Shown piece after piece: positions 1-8,344 of a DNA stretch of 42,852 nt. Under the pieces are notes generated by a model. That model saw nothing but the letters and a program-made list of their open reading frames with translations, did no database searches and was not told the DNA's origin. The first letter of the stretch is position 1, and every line of letters starts with the position of its first letter. Source of the DNA: Myxococcota bacterium (lineage in GTDB: Bacteria; Myxococcota_C; UBA6777); contig JAKLKB010000054.1 of NCBI GenBank assembly GCA_023150835.1, positions 1 through 42,852 of the forward strand, read 5' to 3'. The translations under genes were made by a program, and so were the position numbers.

Positions 1-111
1 CGGGCCGAGCGGAAAACGGCAGAACAAACAAAACTCCAGATCGGGTTTTTCGCTCAGATAAGAGGTCAGATCCTCTTTACAACGCGGGCATCGCTGTTCT
101 TGTGTTGTCAT
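1..111 (-). CDS. Ser/Thr protein kinase, N-terminal fragment cut by the window edge
   Basis: Only the first 37 codons lie in the window; the rest of the gene runs off the left edge. The start ATG is the complement of 109-111. The peptide opens MTTQEQRCPRCKEDLTSYL and contains two Cys-x2-Cys pairs (CPRC and CLFC). That is the same zinc-ribbon arrangement, in nearly the same words, as the start of the kinase at 2713-4953, so this is almost certainly a paralogue of it with the kinase domain outside the window. The kinase identity is inferred from that paralogy, since no catalytic residue is visible here. The gene is divergent from the Cys-rich gene at 349. Confidence 0.75.
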   Translation of the reverse strand, partial: MTTQEQRCPRCKEDLTSYLSEKPDLEFCLFCRFPLGP

Positions 112-216
112 GCCGATCGATTCCATGGTGTGCGTGTTCCCTTGTTGGGTGCGCGTTTCTCTTGAGTGCCGCAGGAGAGAGCGTTTCGTGGTACTGCCTC
201 GTCAATTGCCGACGAA

Positions 217-245
217 TAGACAAAGCACACTGCGCGTACTATACA
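217..245 (+). promoter_or_regulatory. Predicted sigma-70-type promoter for the Cys-rich gene
   Basis: TAGACA (217-222) and TATACA (240-245) are separated by exactly 17 bases, five and four matches of six to the sigma-70 boxes. Transcription would start near 252 and leave a leader of about 95 nt before the ATG at 349. The region 112-348 otherwise holds no gene that I can support. Prediction by eye only. Confidence 0.45.
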
Positions 246-348
246 ATACTTGCGTTATGGACAAGTATCGTTTTGCTGCGAAATCTTTTGTGTGGTGTGT
301 CGTCGTGGGCTTTTGAGTCGCTTCTTTTGTTTTTTTGGTGAGGGCGCG

Positions 349-1227
349 ATGTTTGGTTTGATTCGAAAAATGCGGATATTGCCGCTGGTTGTGTTGTTTT
401 CTGTGGGGGCGGTTTTTCCTGCCTTGACGCACTGTGTCGCAAAACGCGATGCGCATGGTTTGCCATGCAACGAAAACACCGACTGTTGGGGAGATTCGAT
501 GTATTGCAACACGACTCCTGTTGAAAAGGCAGGCAAAAAAGTGTGCTTGGTGGATCAGTCTTGTACGCAATCATCGGATTGTACGGACCCTTGGATGGTG
601 TGCTGTGTTCCCAAAGGAGCGTCGGATGGGCTGCGTTGTCGTTTTGATCAGGAGTGTGCAAACACGCAATGCACCAAACCGAATTGTTCTGCGGGGTATG
701 TCTGTGTGCGGGGCGGAAAGTGCCTAGACAGCGAAAGCAAGTCTTGCGACAGCGATTGTTATCAGCCTGCCAAATGTGACGTCGCTTCGGGGAAGTGCAG
801 CGGAGGGACAACAGGCTGCACGACAAACGCCGATTGCCCGTCTGGGCAGACCTGTGCTTCGGGAAAATGTACGGGAGGAGCAACGAACTGCACGAGCAAC
901 GCCGATTGCGCGCAAGGGCAGACCTGCAAAGTCGGGAAATGTGAGAACACCACAGCCAACTCGTGTGTCTCACCAGAGCCCGGCCAGTCGCCGCCTTGTG
1001 GAGCGGGGATGGTTTGTTGCGCACTGAGCGGGCAGCAAGGGACGTGTTGGTCTCCGTCCGATTGTGCGAGACGATACACGGCCTCTTGTCTCTCCCATAA
1101 AGATTGCCCTCCCGGATTACAGTGTTCGGATAAAAATTGCCTGATCTTGTCATCCTGCGAAAATGGTGGCACCTGCCCGACAGGGTTTCGCTGTGATGGA
1201 AAAAACTGTGTCCCAAATATGCCTTGA
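349..1227 (+). CDS. Secreted Cys-rich modular protein
   Basis: This 292-residue protein starts with a basic and hydrophobic signal peptide (MFGLIRKMRILPLVVLFSV, cleavage about residue 27). The rest is dense in cysteine, roughly 40 in all, arranged in short modules of about 20-25 residues with the pattern C-x5-DC-x5-C-x4-KC. The clearest tandem pair is encoded at about 811-945 (TNADCPSGQTC and SNADCAQGQTC). Such EGF/Dickkopf-like modules are common in exported proteins of Myxococcota and related bacteria, where they are held by disulfides; no enzyme motif is visible. The ATG at 349 is preferred over the upstream in-frame codons at 250 onward because the signal peptide begins there and GGTGAGGG lies just upstream. 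The next gene follows 70 bases later on the same strand, so the two may be co-transcribed. Function unknown. Confidence 0.75.
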   Translation: MFGLIRKMRILPLVVLFSVGAVFPALTHCVAKRDAHGLPCNENTDCWGDSMYCNTTPVEKAGKKVCLVDQSCTQSSDCTDPWMVCCVPKGASDGLRCRFDQECANTQCTKPNCSAGYVCVRGGKCLDSESKSCDSDCYQPAKCDVASGKCSGGTTGCTTNADCPSGQTCASGKCTGGATNCTSNADCAQGQTCKVGKCENTTANSCVSPEPGQSPPCGAGMVCCALSGQQGTCWSPSDCARRYTASCLSHKDCPPGLQCSDKNCLILSSCENGGTCPTGFRCDGKNCVPNMP

Positions 1228-1297
1228 GGGGGCGAGGGTTCGGTTGTTTGGAAAAGGTGCCTCGTAACTCTCTTTGTACCGCGATCTTGAGGTGGCG

Positions 1298-2305
1298 ATG
1301 ATTCGGTTGTTTGTGTGGGTTGTTTGGTTGTTTGTTGGAGCGTATTTCTTGATATCGCCTGTGGTGTGGGCAGAAGAGGACTCCAAGGCGTGCAGCCGCT
1401 TGTTTCAGCAAAAAGAAGCTCTGCGTGCGGCAGATTGTTTTTCCCGACTTGCCGAAAAGATGCCCGCTTCTGTGCAGCTGGATGCGTTGCAAAAGCGCCA
1501 GAAAGGGCTGTATCTGCAATACGCAGCGAAAGCTTATGTTGCGCACACCAAAGAAGAGCCCTTGGCGCAGAAGCAATCGTTTTTTTATGAAAAAGCAGTG
1601 TTGCTTTTACGACGTTATCTGGATGAAAAACTGTGCTTGCAAGCGTACCAATGTCGCTCGATACAAGGTTTGTTGTACGAGTACGAAAAGCGAATCGGTT
1701 ACGCGACCTTGGTTCTTTTGGATGATAGCCCGACTTCCCCGCAGGTCGAGGTCTTGGGATATCAAGTGGATCGGCGTTTTATGTTGAACAAAAAGCACAC
1801 AGAAAAGTTGCGCCCCGGCACCTACACCCTGCGCGTTTTGTATGCGGGTGCAGTGCCGATAGAGCGCGTGATCCTGCTCAAGCGAGAGACCGATCATGCG
1901 GAGCGCTTTTCGTCGCCATCGCAGGGGCCTGCCAAAACAGCGGCGAGTAGCGCGCCTTGGGTGGCGTGGCTGGTGTTTGGTGTGGGGGCAGCGTCGCTTG
2001 CGGGTGGGATCGCGCTGGTTGGGGCGTCGTTGGCGACGGACAGTGATGTTGCAGCGAAGCTAGAAAATGCGGGGGATCTTACGGTGGCGCAAAGCCGAGA
2101 GATCGGGAACACTTATGCGACTGCGCGGGGATTGAACACAGGAGGATGGGTGGCTGTCGGGGTGGGGGCTGCGGTGGCTGTGGGGGGGATCTTGTGGGTG
2201 GTGTTGGCTCCGAAAAGCCCCAAAGTATCGGGGGTAGCGCAAAAACAACGTCCGTTCGAGATGGAGCGTGCGAGAATCTCCGATTCTTCGATTCTTTTTC
2301 CCTGA
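1298..2305 (+). CDS. Exported membrane protein with a PEGA-like beta domain and two C-terminal TM segments
   Basis: This 335-residue protein begins with a signal peptide (MIRLFVWVVWLFVGAYFLI, cleavage near VWA-EED). A helical section (about residues 25-140, TPR-like in feel) is followed by a beta-rich stretch at about 150-210 containing LRPGTYTLRVLYAG, which resembles the PEGA surface domain often fused to kinases in these bacteria. Two Gly/Ala-rich transmembrane segments follow at about 222-250 and 285-307, with a short charged tail. The ATG at 1298 is chosen because it has GAGGTGG upstream and places the signal peptide at the N-terminus; an in-frame ATG at 1274 would bury it. It probably shares a transcript with the Cys-rich gene. 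No catalytic motif is seen and I do not recognise a named family; an envelope role is inferred. Confidence 0.65.
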   Translation: MIRLFVWVVWLFVGAYFLISPVVWAEEDSKACSRLFQQKEALRAADCFSRLAEKMPASVQLDALQKRQKGLYLQYAAKAYVAHTKEEPLAQKQSFFYEKAVLLLRRYLDEKLCLQAYQCRSIQGLLYEYEKRIGYATLVLLDDSPTSPQVEVLGYQVDRRFMLNKKHTEKLRPGTYTLRVLYAGAVPIERVILLKRETDHAERFSSPSQGPAKTAASSAPWVAWLVFGVGAASLAGGIALVGASLATDSDVAAKLENAGDLTVAQSREIGNTYATARGLNTGGWVAVGVGAAVAVGGILWVVLAPKSPKVSGVAQKQRPFEMERARISDSSILFP

Positions 2306-2379
2306 AGCAGAAACCACGTGGTCGCCAAAACCCTCCCTGTTCGCAGCACTTCGAGCATACTGTTTGTGTGAATCGCCAA

Positions 2380-2520
2380 ACGAACAAAAACCCCCGTGTT
2401 CGCAGACATTCTAGCGGATTAGCTGTTGGTTTGAAAAACGTTTGATCATCCCGCCAGTACGGGGTCAAGGGGCCATTGGTCCCTTGTGGGGTGTGGGCAA
2501 CGCCCCATACGCGCCTTGTT
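2380..2520 (+). repeat. Dispersed repeat, copy A
   Basis: This segment is similar by eye, along about 130 nt, to the reverse complement of 41975-42115. Shared landmarks in the same order are CCCGTGTTCGC, GGTTTG followed by GAAAA, TACGGGGTCAAGGG, a GTGGGG/GCGGGG block, and a terminal GGGC-n3-GCCC hairpin (2503-2513 here). Copy A begins about 75 nt after the stop of the plus-strand gene 1298-2305 and is read in sense with it. Origin and role are unknown; a structured 3'-UTR element or a mobile miniature repeat are both possible. Confidence 0.6.
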
Positions 2521-2579
2521 AAGGTGGAAACCTCGTAGAGTCGGTCTTGATCGCCTTTTTTTTTTCTCCCCCCCTCAAT

Positions 2580-2598
2580 CCCCCCGGCCAACGGGGGG
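2580..2598. other. G/C hairpin between convergent genes
   Basis: CCCCCCG (2580-2586) pairs perfectly with CGGGGGG (2592-2598) around a five-base loop. On the plus strand a run of ten T comes before rather than after the stem, and on the minus strand the stem is followed by A-rich sequence, so it is not a canonical intrinsic terminator for either neighbour although its position between convergent genes would fit a transcription stop. Confidence 0.4.
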
Positions 2599-2712
2599 AA
2601 GTTGGAACGGGCAGCGTCTGCATTTCGTGCATACAGCGTGCGTCATGAAAAAACAAAATCCCCGATGCTTCCGACTTTCGCTCCCTCCCCTGTTCACGTT
2701 GATAGAGATAGA

Positions 2713-4953
2713 TTATTTGGAGAGACAATAATCCATCTCGACGACGTCATCGCTTTGTTCGCGCATTCGGACGCGGAAGGGGGATTTTTGCGGGACGTTG
2801 AACTGACATTCGTGAAAGCCGGGATGGGAGAGTGAGGCTTTTTTGATTCCTTTTGGCAGACAAAATCCTTTTCCGTCTGTGGCCTTTGTGGCTTTTTGAT
2901 TTCCTGAAAGAAGGATATCGCTGAGCCGAACACGTGGAGAAACCACCATCCAGATCCTGTCTGGACAGGGAGATACTTTTTGAGGGGGTGGAGGGGGAGG
3001 CGTGGGGGTGGGAGAGTCGGGAGGTTGTTTGGGCAGGCGGCGCGAAGGCTTGCGGCGTGCGAGTTTTCGCCGAGGTTTGGGAGGGGTGGTGCTTGGTTCG
3101 GGCTGAAGTTCGGGAGAGGCTTCTTCGGGCAAGGCTTCGGGTAATCTCTCGGTGGGTGATGCGGATTTTTCTTCGGGAAGTCGAACTTCCATGTCGGGGA
3201 AAGGAACCCATCTTGCGGTTCCTGCGTCAGCGAGGGCTGCGGTGATCGGTTCGTCGGATCGAGGGGGAGGACTAGAAAAAAGGCCCATCGCATAAGCGAT
3301 GCCGATCGCGGCGATAAAAAACAGGGTGCTTCCAACGAAGAGGCCCAAGGATCTGTTTTTGGGGGAGAGAGACTCCACGTCGTCCGAACCTGCGAGCGTT
3401 GCACGCGAAGAAGGCGAACGCGTCGTGGGGGGGGACGGTGGTGTGGCGATCGCGATCGGGCGGCTACCTTGATCGAGCGTTGCAGATCGGGCGGATGGAG
3501 GTGTGTCTCCGCCGAGCGTTGTAGAGCGGGAGGATGAAGGTCTGTCTCCAAAGGTGACTTTGGCGGCGGAAGATGGCGGAGAAGAGAGCGATGCCGCAGG
3601 TGGCGAAGACAACAGAGAAGCGGACGGCGGCGGAGAAGAGAGGGCCGCAGTGTGTCGAGGGGAGGGGGCAACGGCGGCGCGTTGGGCAGAAGACGGTGCG
3701 TTGGGTGTGATCGCCATGGTTTCTTCGTCGATGGCGTCGAGGTCGGCTTCTGTGGAGGTGGGGAGGGGGCCAAATGAAGCGGGGATAGGCGGGTGCTGGC
3801 CGTGTTCGCTGGTATGGATCACGGGGGTTGTGCGCGGCGTATGGAGGTCCATTTGTCCCGTGTGATCGAGGGCGATGGCCTGTTTGGGTGGAGTTTGGCG
3901 TGTACTGTCTGAAGCCGCAGTCAGTCCTGCGATCCGTGCGGGTTTTTGAAGGGTGTATCCTTCGTGGTCGCTTTGGAAGGGTTCGAGTGCGGCCCAAAAG
4001 GCTTCGGCAGAAGGGAAGCGTTGTTGGGGATCGCGTGATAAGGCCCGTTGTACGGCGAGATCGAGTCCTTCGGGGATGCCTCGATCAGGGCGGATGGTGC
4101 GCAGGGGTGGGATCTTGTCGCTCATCATCCGCATGGAGATCAGTTGGAGCAGGGTAAGTTCTTTGATCTTTTGTGGATCGACGAGCGGGATCTGGCCTGT
4201 GAGCAGCTCGTGAAGGATGATGCCCATCGCGTAGATATCAGCGCGGTGATCGAGGTTTGCGGCGTTGGAGATCTGTTCGGGGGCGACATAAAAGGGGGTG
4301 CCAAGGAGGCCTTGTGTTTTGTGTCCACCTGTGGAAGTTGCGCTGTCAAGGGGCTTTGCGATACCAAAGTCGAGAACTTTGACAAAGTTCTCGCGGCGGC
4401 GATGGTGGATCAAGAAGATGTTGTCGGGCTTGAGATCGCGGTGGACGATCTGCTCTTCGTGGGCGGCTTGCATGGCGTCGCAGAGTTGGGCAAACACATC
4501 GAGACACCACGATATCGGCGGTAGTTGCGAGCGATCGGTCAAGCAGTCGGTCAGGGGGACGCCCTTCAAAAACTCCATGACATAGAAGTATCCGAGGCGG
4601 GGGATCTCACCGAAATCATCGAAGACACGGACGATATGGGGGTTGCGTTGAGACAGCGCCGATGTGGTTTGAACCTCGCGCAAAAAGCGGTCTTTCATGC
4701 CGAGTTGTTCCATGACTTCGGGCTTCATGATCTTGACGACGCGCTCGGCGTCTCGGTGCATGGTGAGGTGCATCGCACGGTACACCATGCCAAACCCACC
4801 TTCTCCAAGCACTTCGATCAACCGATACTTCCCTGCGATGGGCATCAGGGGAAATTGACAAAACAAGCAAAAGCCCAGATCGGGCTTCATCGCGAGGTAA
4901 GAAGAAAGGTCTTCTTTGCACCGAGGGCAGAGCGTCTTCTCTGTGGTGGTCAT
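2713..4953 (-). CDS. Zinc-ribbon Ser/Thr protein kinase, membrane-anchored
   Basis: This 746-residue protein is a Hanks-type (PknB-like) kinase. An N-terminal zinc ribbon has CPRC (residues 9-12) and CLFC (29-32). The kinase domain (about 43-325) shows the Gly-rich loop GEGGFG (50-55), Lys74 in VVKIMK, HRDLKPDN (171-178), DFG (195-197) and APEQ (224-227), so it looks active. A long Pro/Ser/Thr-rich linker (about 345-530) leads to one transmembrane segment (535-559) and an extracytoplasmic tail of about 185 residues with a second Pro/Arg-rich stretch. The ATG complementary to 4951-4953 is chosen over an upstream in-frame ATG because TTGGAGATG lies just before it and the zinc ribbon follows at once, exactly as in the fragment at 1-111. 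It is last in the minus-strand run with the kinase at 5146-7032 and is a clear paralogue of the gene cut by the left edge. The substrate cannot be seen. Confidence 0.9.
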   Translation of the reverse strand: MTTTEKTLCPRCKEDLSSYLAMKPDLGFCLFCQFPLMPIAGKYRLIEVLGEGGFGMVYRAMHLTMHRDAERVVKIMKPEVMEQLGMKDRFLREVQTTSALSQRNPHIVRVFDDFGEIPRLGYFYVMEFLKGVPLTDCLTDRSQLPPISWCLDVFAQLCDAMQAAHEEQIVHRDLKPDNIFLIHHRRRENFVKVLDFGIAKPLDSATSTGGHKTQGLLGTPFYVAPEQISNAANLDHRADIYAMGIILHELLTGQIPLVDPQKIKELTLLQLISMRMMSDKIPPLRTIRPDRGIPEGLDLAVQRALSRDPQQRFPSAEAFWAALEPFQSDHEGYTLQKPARIAGLTAASDSTRQTPPKQAIALDHTGQMDLHTPRTTPVIHTSEHGQHPPIPASFGPLPTSTEADLDAIDEETMAITPNAPSSAQRAAVAPSPRHTAALSSPPPSASLLSSPPAASLSSPPSSAAKVTFGDRPSSSRSTTLGGDTPPSARSATLDQGSRPIAIATPPSPPTTRSPSSRATLAGSDDVESLSPKNRSLGLFVGSTLFFIAAIGIAYAMGLFSSPPPRSDEPITAALADAGTARWVPFPDMEVRLPEEKSASPTERLPEALPEEASPELQPEPSTTPPKPRRKLARRKPSRRLPKQPPDSPTPTPPPPPPQKVSPCPDRIWMVVSPRVRLSDILLSGNQKATKATDGKGFCLPKGIKKASLSHPGFHECQFNVPQKSPFRVRMREQSDDVVEMDYCLSK

Positions 4954-4975
4954 CCAACATCTCCAAAACAGCGCT

Positions 4976-5064
4976 GTGATCGCTGCGTAGCGCGGGGCCA
5001 TCGGTATCCGCCCCCCAACACTTCAGCACATCGTTGGATTGCTGCGTAGCGCGGGGGCCATCGT
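4976..5064. repeat. Direct repeat pair upstream of the zinc-ribbon kinase
   Basis: A 26-27 bp sequence (core GCTGCGTAGCGCGGGG) occurs near 4978-5003 and again near 5038-5064, with one substitution and a one-base length difference, so copies start 60 bp apart. Both lie 25-110 bp upstream of the kinase start codon at 4953. They could be paired regulator sites or a small local duplication. Confidence 0.5.
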
Positions 5065-5145
5065 GTTGTATTCGTTTCTTTACAGCCACGCTACGCGCTC
5101 TTGTGTGGCTCTGTCGTTGTTGAGCGTCAAAATCATCGAGCTGCA

Positions 5146-7032
5146 TCAAGTCCCCCACAGCCAGAGCGCAAGGCTTCCTAACAAAACGATTAGGCCGAGG
5201 CTCCACCACAAGAATGCACGCCCTTTGCTTTTGGGTGTAGGGGATGTCGCACGAAACTCCGATGATTCAAAGCTCTTGGGGGATCGAGGGGGGGCTTCTT
5301 GTTTGAGCAGGTTGCGCACAGGGAGCATCTCTTGGGTGGGGAGTTCTTGGAGGGGAGTAAAGGAGTCGAGTTCTTTGGTGGAAGGGGTTGGGCGTAAAAG
5401 AGCAGAGGGGCGATCGAGGGCTGGGAGTCCATCTTCGGAAGCGGCTTGGTGGAAGGGGGAAGGGTGAGGTTGTGGTGAGGCGACGAGAAATGCAGGGGGT
5501 TGGATCGCTTCAAGTACTCCGAAGGATTGGATCTCGATGTGTGTACGATCGTCGGAGGGGGGCGGCTTGGGTCGGTGGGTTGGGCGTTTCGATGCGGTGG
5601 GCTGGTAGGAGGGTTCTTCGGCGGGTTGGTAGGAGGGTTCTTCGGCGGTCGCTTCGGCAAAAAGAGGGAGGGAGACGGCTTTGATCTCGCTCCATGACGC
5701 CATCGCGCTTTCGTCGTCAGGAAGGGTATTTTCGAGAGAAGGTGTCGTGGGAGCCGATGGTTCGGGCGACTGGATCGCCCAAGAGGGGGCGATCTGTGTA
5801 GCGACTTCCCAGTCTTGGGCGGGCGGTGCAGCGGAGATTTGGGGGGAGGAAGGATGAGAGGGGGTGCCGTCGCGGGGGGCGTTTGGTGCGGGATGTTGGG
5901 TGTAGGGGGCGGCGTTCCAATCGTCTCCCGAAGAGGATTCGATCTGGGTTGAGGCGGCCCAATCGTCGGCAGAACGGGCATCCCACAGCGTGCGTGCAGA
6001 AGGAGCAGAAGACTCAAGGGCGACTTCTGTCCCCAAAAGGTAAGCGCGATCGTGCGGAGGCGAAAAGTGCTCTCCTTGGATGGCTTGGCCGGAGATCAAG
6101 TCTCCAAAAAACTCTGCAAGATCATCTTGTTCGAGAAATATCTGGTGGGCGCGTAAGAGTTGTTCGAGGGCGCGATAGGTTTGGCGTGCGTCGGCAAAGC
6201 GGTGTTCTCGGTCTTTGTGCAGCATGCGGGCAACGATCGCATCAAGGGCTTCGGGGATATCTGGGCGGTGGTTGCGCATCGGAGGTTGGTGGTGATCCAC
6301 GACGGCGAAGATCTGCGCGCCCATCCCGCCTTCTGTGGGTTCAAAGGGGCGGATATGGGTACAAAGTTCATACAAGATCGAACCAAGCGAGAAGATATCG
6401 GAGCGTCCATCCAGAGCTTGTCCTAAGATCTGTTCGGGCGACATATACGCGGCGGTGCCTTTGAGGACTTCCGAATTTTTCTGTGTGATGTTGTAGCTTT
6501 TGGCGATACCGAAGTCGATCAGTTTGAGAAAGCCTTCGCGGGCAAGGATCACGTTGGCGGGCTTGAGATCGCGGTGAACCAGACCAAGGGAACGACCATC
6601 CATGCCGCATTTTTGGTGGGCGTGTTGGAGGGCGCGGGCGATGCGCGCTCCGAAACGAACCGCAAGTGGCCAAGGCAAGGGGCGTTTCCAAGAAGCCCAA
6701 CAGCGATCCATCACCACGCGCAGATCGGCCCCGTCGATCCGCTCCATTGCGATGTAGACGATATCGTCTTCTTGGCCGACGTCGTAGATCTCGACGATAT
6801 CAGGGTGTTGAAGTTGGGCGGCGAGTCGGGCTTCTTGGAGCAGCACACGTTGGGCTTCGCTGGTAAAATCTCGATCGGAGCGCAATAATTTGAGGACAAC
6901 ACTTTTGCGAAATCCTGCGATGCCGGTCTGTTCGGCTTCCCATACGTCGGCTTGTCCCCCACGCGAGAGATGGCGCACCAGTTTGTATTTGCCTTGGACG
7001 ATGACGTGTCCGGGTTCGATCTTGCGTTCCAT
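5146..7032 (-). CDS. Ser/Thr protein kinase with C-terminal TM anchor
   Basis: This 628-residue protein is a Hanks-type kinase. The domain (about 15-300) carries a variant nucleotide loop SRGGQADVW (23-31), Lys48 in VVLKLL, Glu67 in LLQEARL, HRDLKPAN (153-160), DFGIAK (173-178) and YMSPEQ (196-201). The catalytic residues are intact, although the first loop Gly is replaced by Ser. A Pro/Ser-rich linker of about 300 residues follows, with a tandem duplication of EEPSYQP, and a single transmembrane helix sits at the extreme C-terminus (about 605-626) with almost nothing beyond it, so this kinase is tail-anchored with no sensor domain outside. The ATG complementary to 7030-7032 has GGCAGAGAAG upstream. 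The DUF924 gene lies 62 bp before it and the zinc-ribbon kinase about 190 bp after it, all on the minus strand. Confidence 0.9.
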   Translation of the reverse strand: MERKIEPGHVIVQGKYKLVRHLSRGGQADVWEAEQTGIAGFRKSVVLKLLRSDRDFTSEAQRVLLQEARLAAQLQHPDIVEIYDVGQEDDIVYIAMERIDGADLRVVMDRCWASWKRPLPWPLAVRFGARIARALQHAHQKCGMDGRSLGLVHRDLKPANVILAREGFLKLIDFGIAKSYNITQKNSEVLKGTAAYMSPEQILGQALDGRSDIFSLGSILYELCTHIRPFEPTEGGMGAQIFAVVDHHQPPMRNHRPDIPEALDAIVARMLHKDREHRFADARQTYRALEQLLRAHQIFLEQDDLAEFFGDLISGQAIQGEHFSPPHDRAYLLGTEVALESSAPSARTLWDARSADDWAASTQIESSSGDDWNAAPYTQHPAPNAPRDGTPSHPSSPQISAAPPAQDWEVATQIAPSWAIQSPEPSAPTTPSLENTLPDDESAMASWSEIKAVSLPLFAEATAEEPSYQPAEEPSYQPTASKRPTHRPKPPPSDDRTHIEIQSFGVLEAIQPPAFLVASPQPHPSPFHQAASEDGLPALDRPSALLRPTPSTKELDSFTPLQELPTQEMLPVRNLLKQEAPPRSPKSFESSEFRATSPTPKSKGRAFLWWSLGLIVLLGSLALWLWGT

Positions 7033-7094
7033 CTTCTCTGCCTACTTAGTCCGATGTCTTGGAGAAAGCGTTGTTTTGATGTGGCGAAGCACGG

Positions 7095-7700
7095 TTACAG
7101 AAAAGAAGTTCCTGTTTCTTCCAAGAAAGTCTTTTCAGCTTGTGTTGAAGGGCGACCGAGAACCGCGTTGCGGTATGGAAATCGCCCAAACTGCTCGATC
7201 AAGGCGTGATGGCGCTCTGCATAATCCCGATAAGACGCAAACAAGGGCTTTTGCGAAGCAGGGGCTGCTTCTTCTAAAGCCCGAAACAACGCAACGGAGC
7301 GTTGTTGCATCGGCAAAGATTCCGCATGTTCTAGGGGGAGCAAGACAAAGACACGCTCGATCAACGTGAGGGCTTGCCAGCTTCCGTCCTCGATGCAAGC
7401 AAGCGCGATATCGAGAGCCTTGGCATCCTGCGCGAAGGCTTGGGGTTGTCCTCTATAGACGTTGCGAGGAAATTGATCAAGCAACAAACACAACGCAAGG
7501 CATCCACGCGGGGTTTGACGCCAAGCGTCCAGTCCGCCTGTGGTGGCAGCTTCCATCTCTTCGTCAAAGAGGTCTTCGAGCTCGCGGTCGAAGGCTTCGC
7601 CACCGCGAAACCATTTTGCGCGTTTTTCTTCGGAAACTTCGCCCTCTGATGAGATTCGACCAAACCAAAACCACAAGATCTCAGCAGCGCGTGGGTCCAT
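7095..7700 (-). CDS. DUF924 family protein
   Basis: The 201-residue sequence matches what I know of DUF924 (Pfam PF06041), a widespread all-helical, TPR-like family of unknown biochemical role. Recognisable features are the opening AAEILWFWFG (residues 4-13), KRAKWFRGGEAFD at about 27-39, CLALCLLLDQFPRNVYRG near 67-84, LPLEHAESLPMQQRSV at about 120-135, and the closing FGRFPYRNAVLGRPST. Length agrees with the family (about 180-210). The ATG complementary to 7698-7700 is chosen because it begins exactly at the conserved N-terminus and has AAAGGAA upstream; the open frame continues further 5' without family similarity. It sits between a small membrane protein gene and two kinases on the same strand. 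Confidence 0.85.
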   Translation of the reverse strand: MDPRAAEILWFWFGRISSEGEVSEEKRAKWFRGGEAFDRELEDLFDEEMEAATTGGLDAWRQTPRGCLALCLLLDQFPRNVYRGQPQAFAQDAKALDIALACIEDGSWQALTLIERVFVLLPLEHAESLPMQQRSVALFRALEEAAPASQKPLFASYRDYAERHHALIEQFGRFPYRNAVLGRPSTQAEKTFLEETGTSFL

Positions 7701-7776
7701 TGTGTTGTTCCTTTTGGGTGAGGGGGTGATGTTTGTGTTGTCGAGGTCGGGCCGATCGGCGTTGACTAGCCTTGTT

Positions 7777-8217
7777 TTAACGCGCAGAGGCGAGCCGCAC
7801 AAGGTGGCGTCCTCCGCTTTGCTCCCAAAGAAGGGCCTTTGTGAAGCGTAGGGTCCGTCCGTCTCGATAATGCAGCGCAACGGTGAGTGTGTGAGATCCC
7901 CGCAACAAACGCAAGCGTTGTTTGCGAGAGACCGTCGTTGTCTCGGTGCGTGGGGGACGGTGGTGAAAGAATGTGACGTGAGCAAGGCGTTTTTGCTTGT
8001 GGTCGGTGATGTGGGCCACAACGCGCAAAAGCTCGGATGGATGGGGTATATCGTTATATTGATACTCAACCTCGGCGTCGATCGGATAGTCTGTTTGATA
8101 GATCCGACTTCCCCATAACAACGCCCCTGCCAAGATCGCCAGCAAAACACCACGCGCAACAGCGTTTCGCCACGCAGAAAACGACGCAAGAGCATCTTGT
8201 TTTTCAATGGGTTGCAT
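7777..8217 (-). CDS. Small single-pass membrane protein, unknown
   Basis: This 146-residue protein has a short cytoplasmic N-terminus, one transmembrane segment at about residues 21-40 (ARGVLLAILAGALLWGSRI) and a periplasmic part of about 105 residues that is basic and beta-rich, ending RHLVRLASAR. I recognise no family. The ATG complementary to 8215-8217 has a purine-rich GGGCAACCAAAAG upstream. The next gene on the strand (DUF924) starts 76 bp later, so this may be the first gene of the minus-strand run. The N-in, C-out topology and short beta domain would suit an envelope sensor or anchoring subunit, but that is inference only. Confidence 0.6.
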   Translation of the reverse strand: MQPIEKQDALASFSAWRNAVARGVLLAILAGALLWGSRIYQTDYPIDAEVEYQYNDIPHPSELLRVVAHITDHKQKRLAHVTFFHHRPPRTETTTVSRKQRLRLLRGSHTLTVALHYRDGRTLRFTKALLWEQSGGRHLVRLASAR

Positions 8218-8344
8218 CTTTTGGTTGCCCTTTCCATCTTAAACCGAAGCAAGCCCGCAAAGCTTGGGGCCAAGGAGACACTCCCCGCGTGTGTTTCCCA
8301 TCACCGCGAGGCGACGGAAGCTCCCTCGCAAAAGGAAGATGCCC

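Larger units (their letters stand above)
2306..2712. other. 407-nt intergenic region with repeats, no supported gene
   Basis: No credible gene lies here. The region holds two imperfect copies of a short motif around CTGTTCGCAGCA (2336) and GTGTTCGCAGAC (2396), the larger dispersed repeat annotated at 2380-2520, a T-run at 2556-2565 and a perfect G/C hairpin (2580-2598). The flanking genes converge on it. Confidence 0.6.

Noticed and set aside
239-1576. Long minus-strand open frame opposite the Cys-rich gene
   Set aside because: Antisense to a protein with a clear signal peptide and Cys modules; translation is rich in Arg, His and Ser with no recognisable domain.
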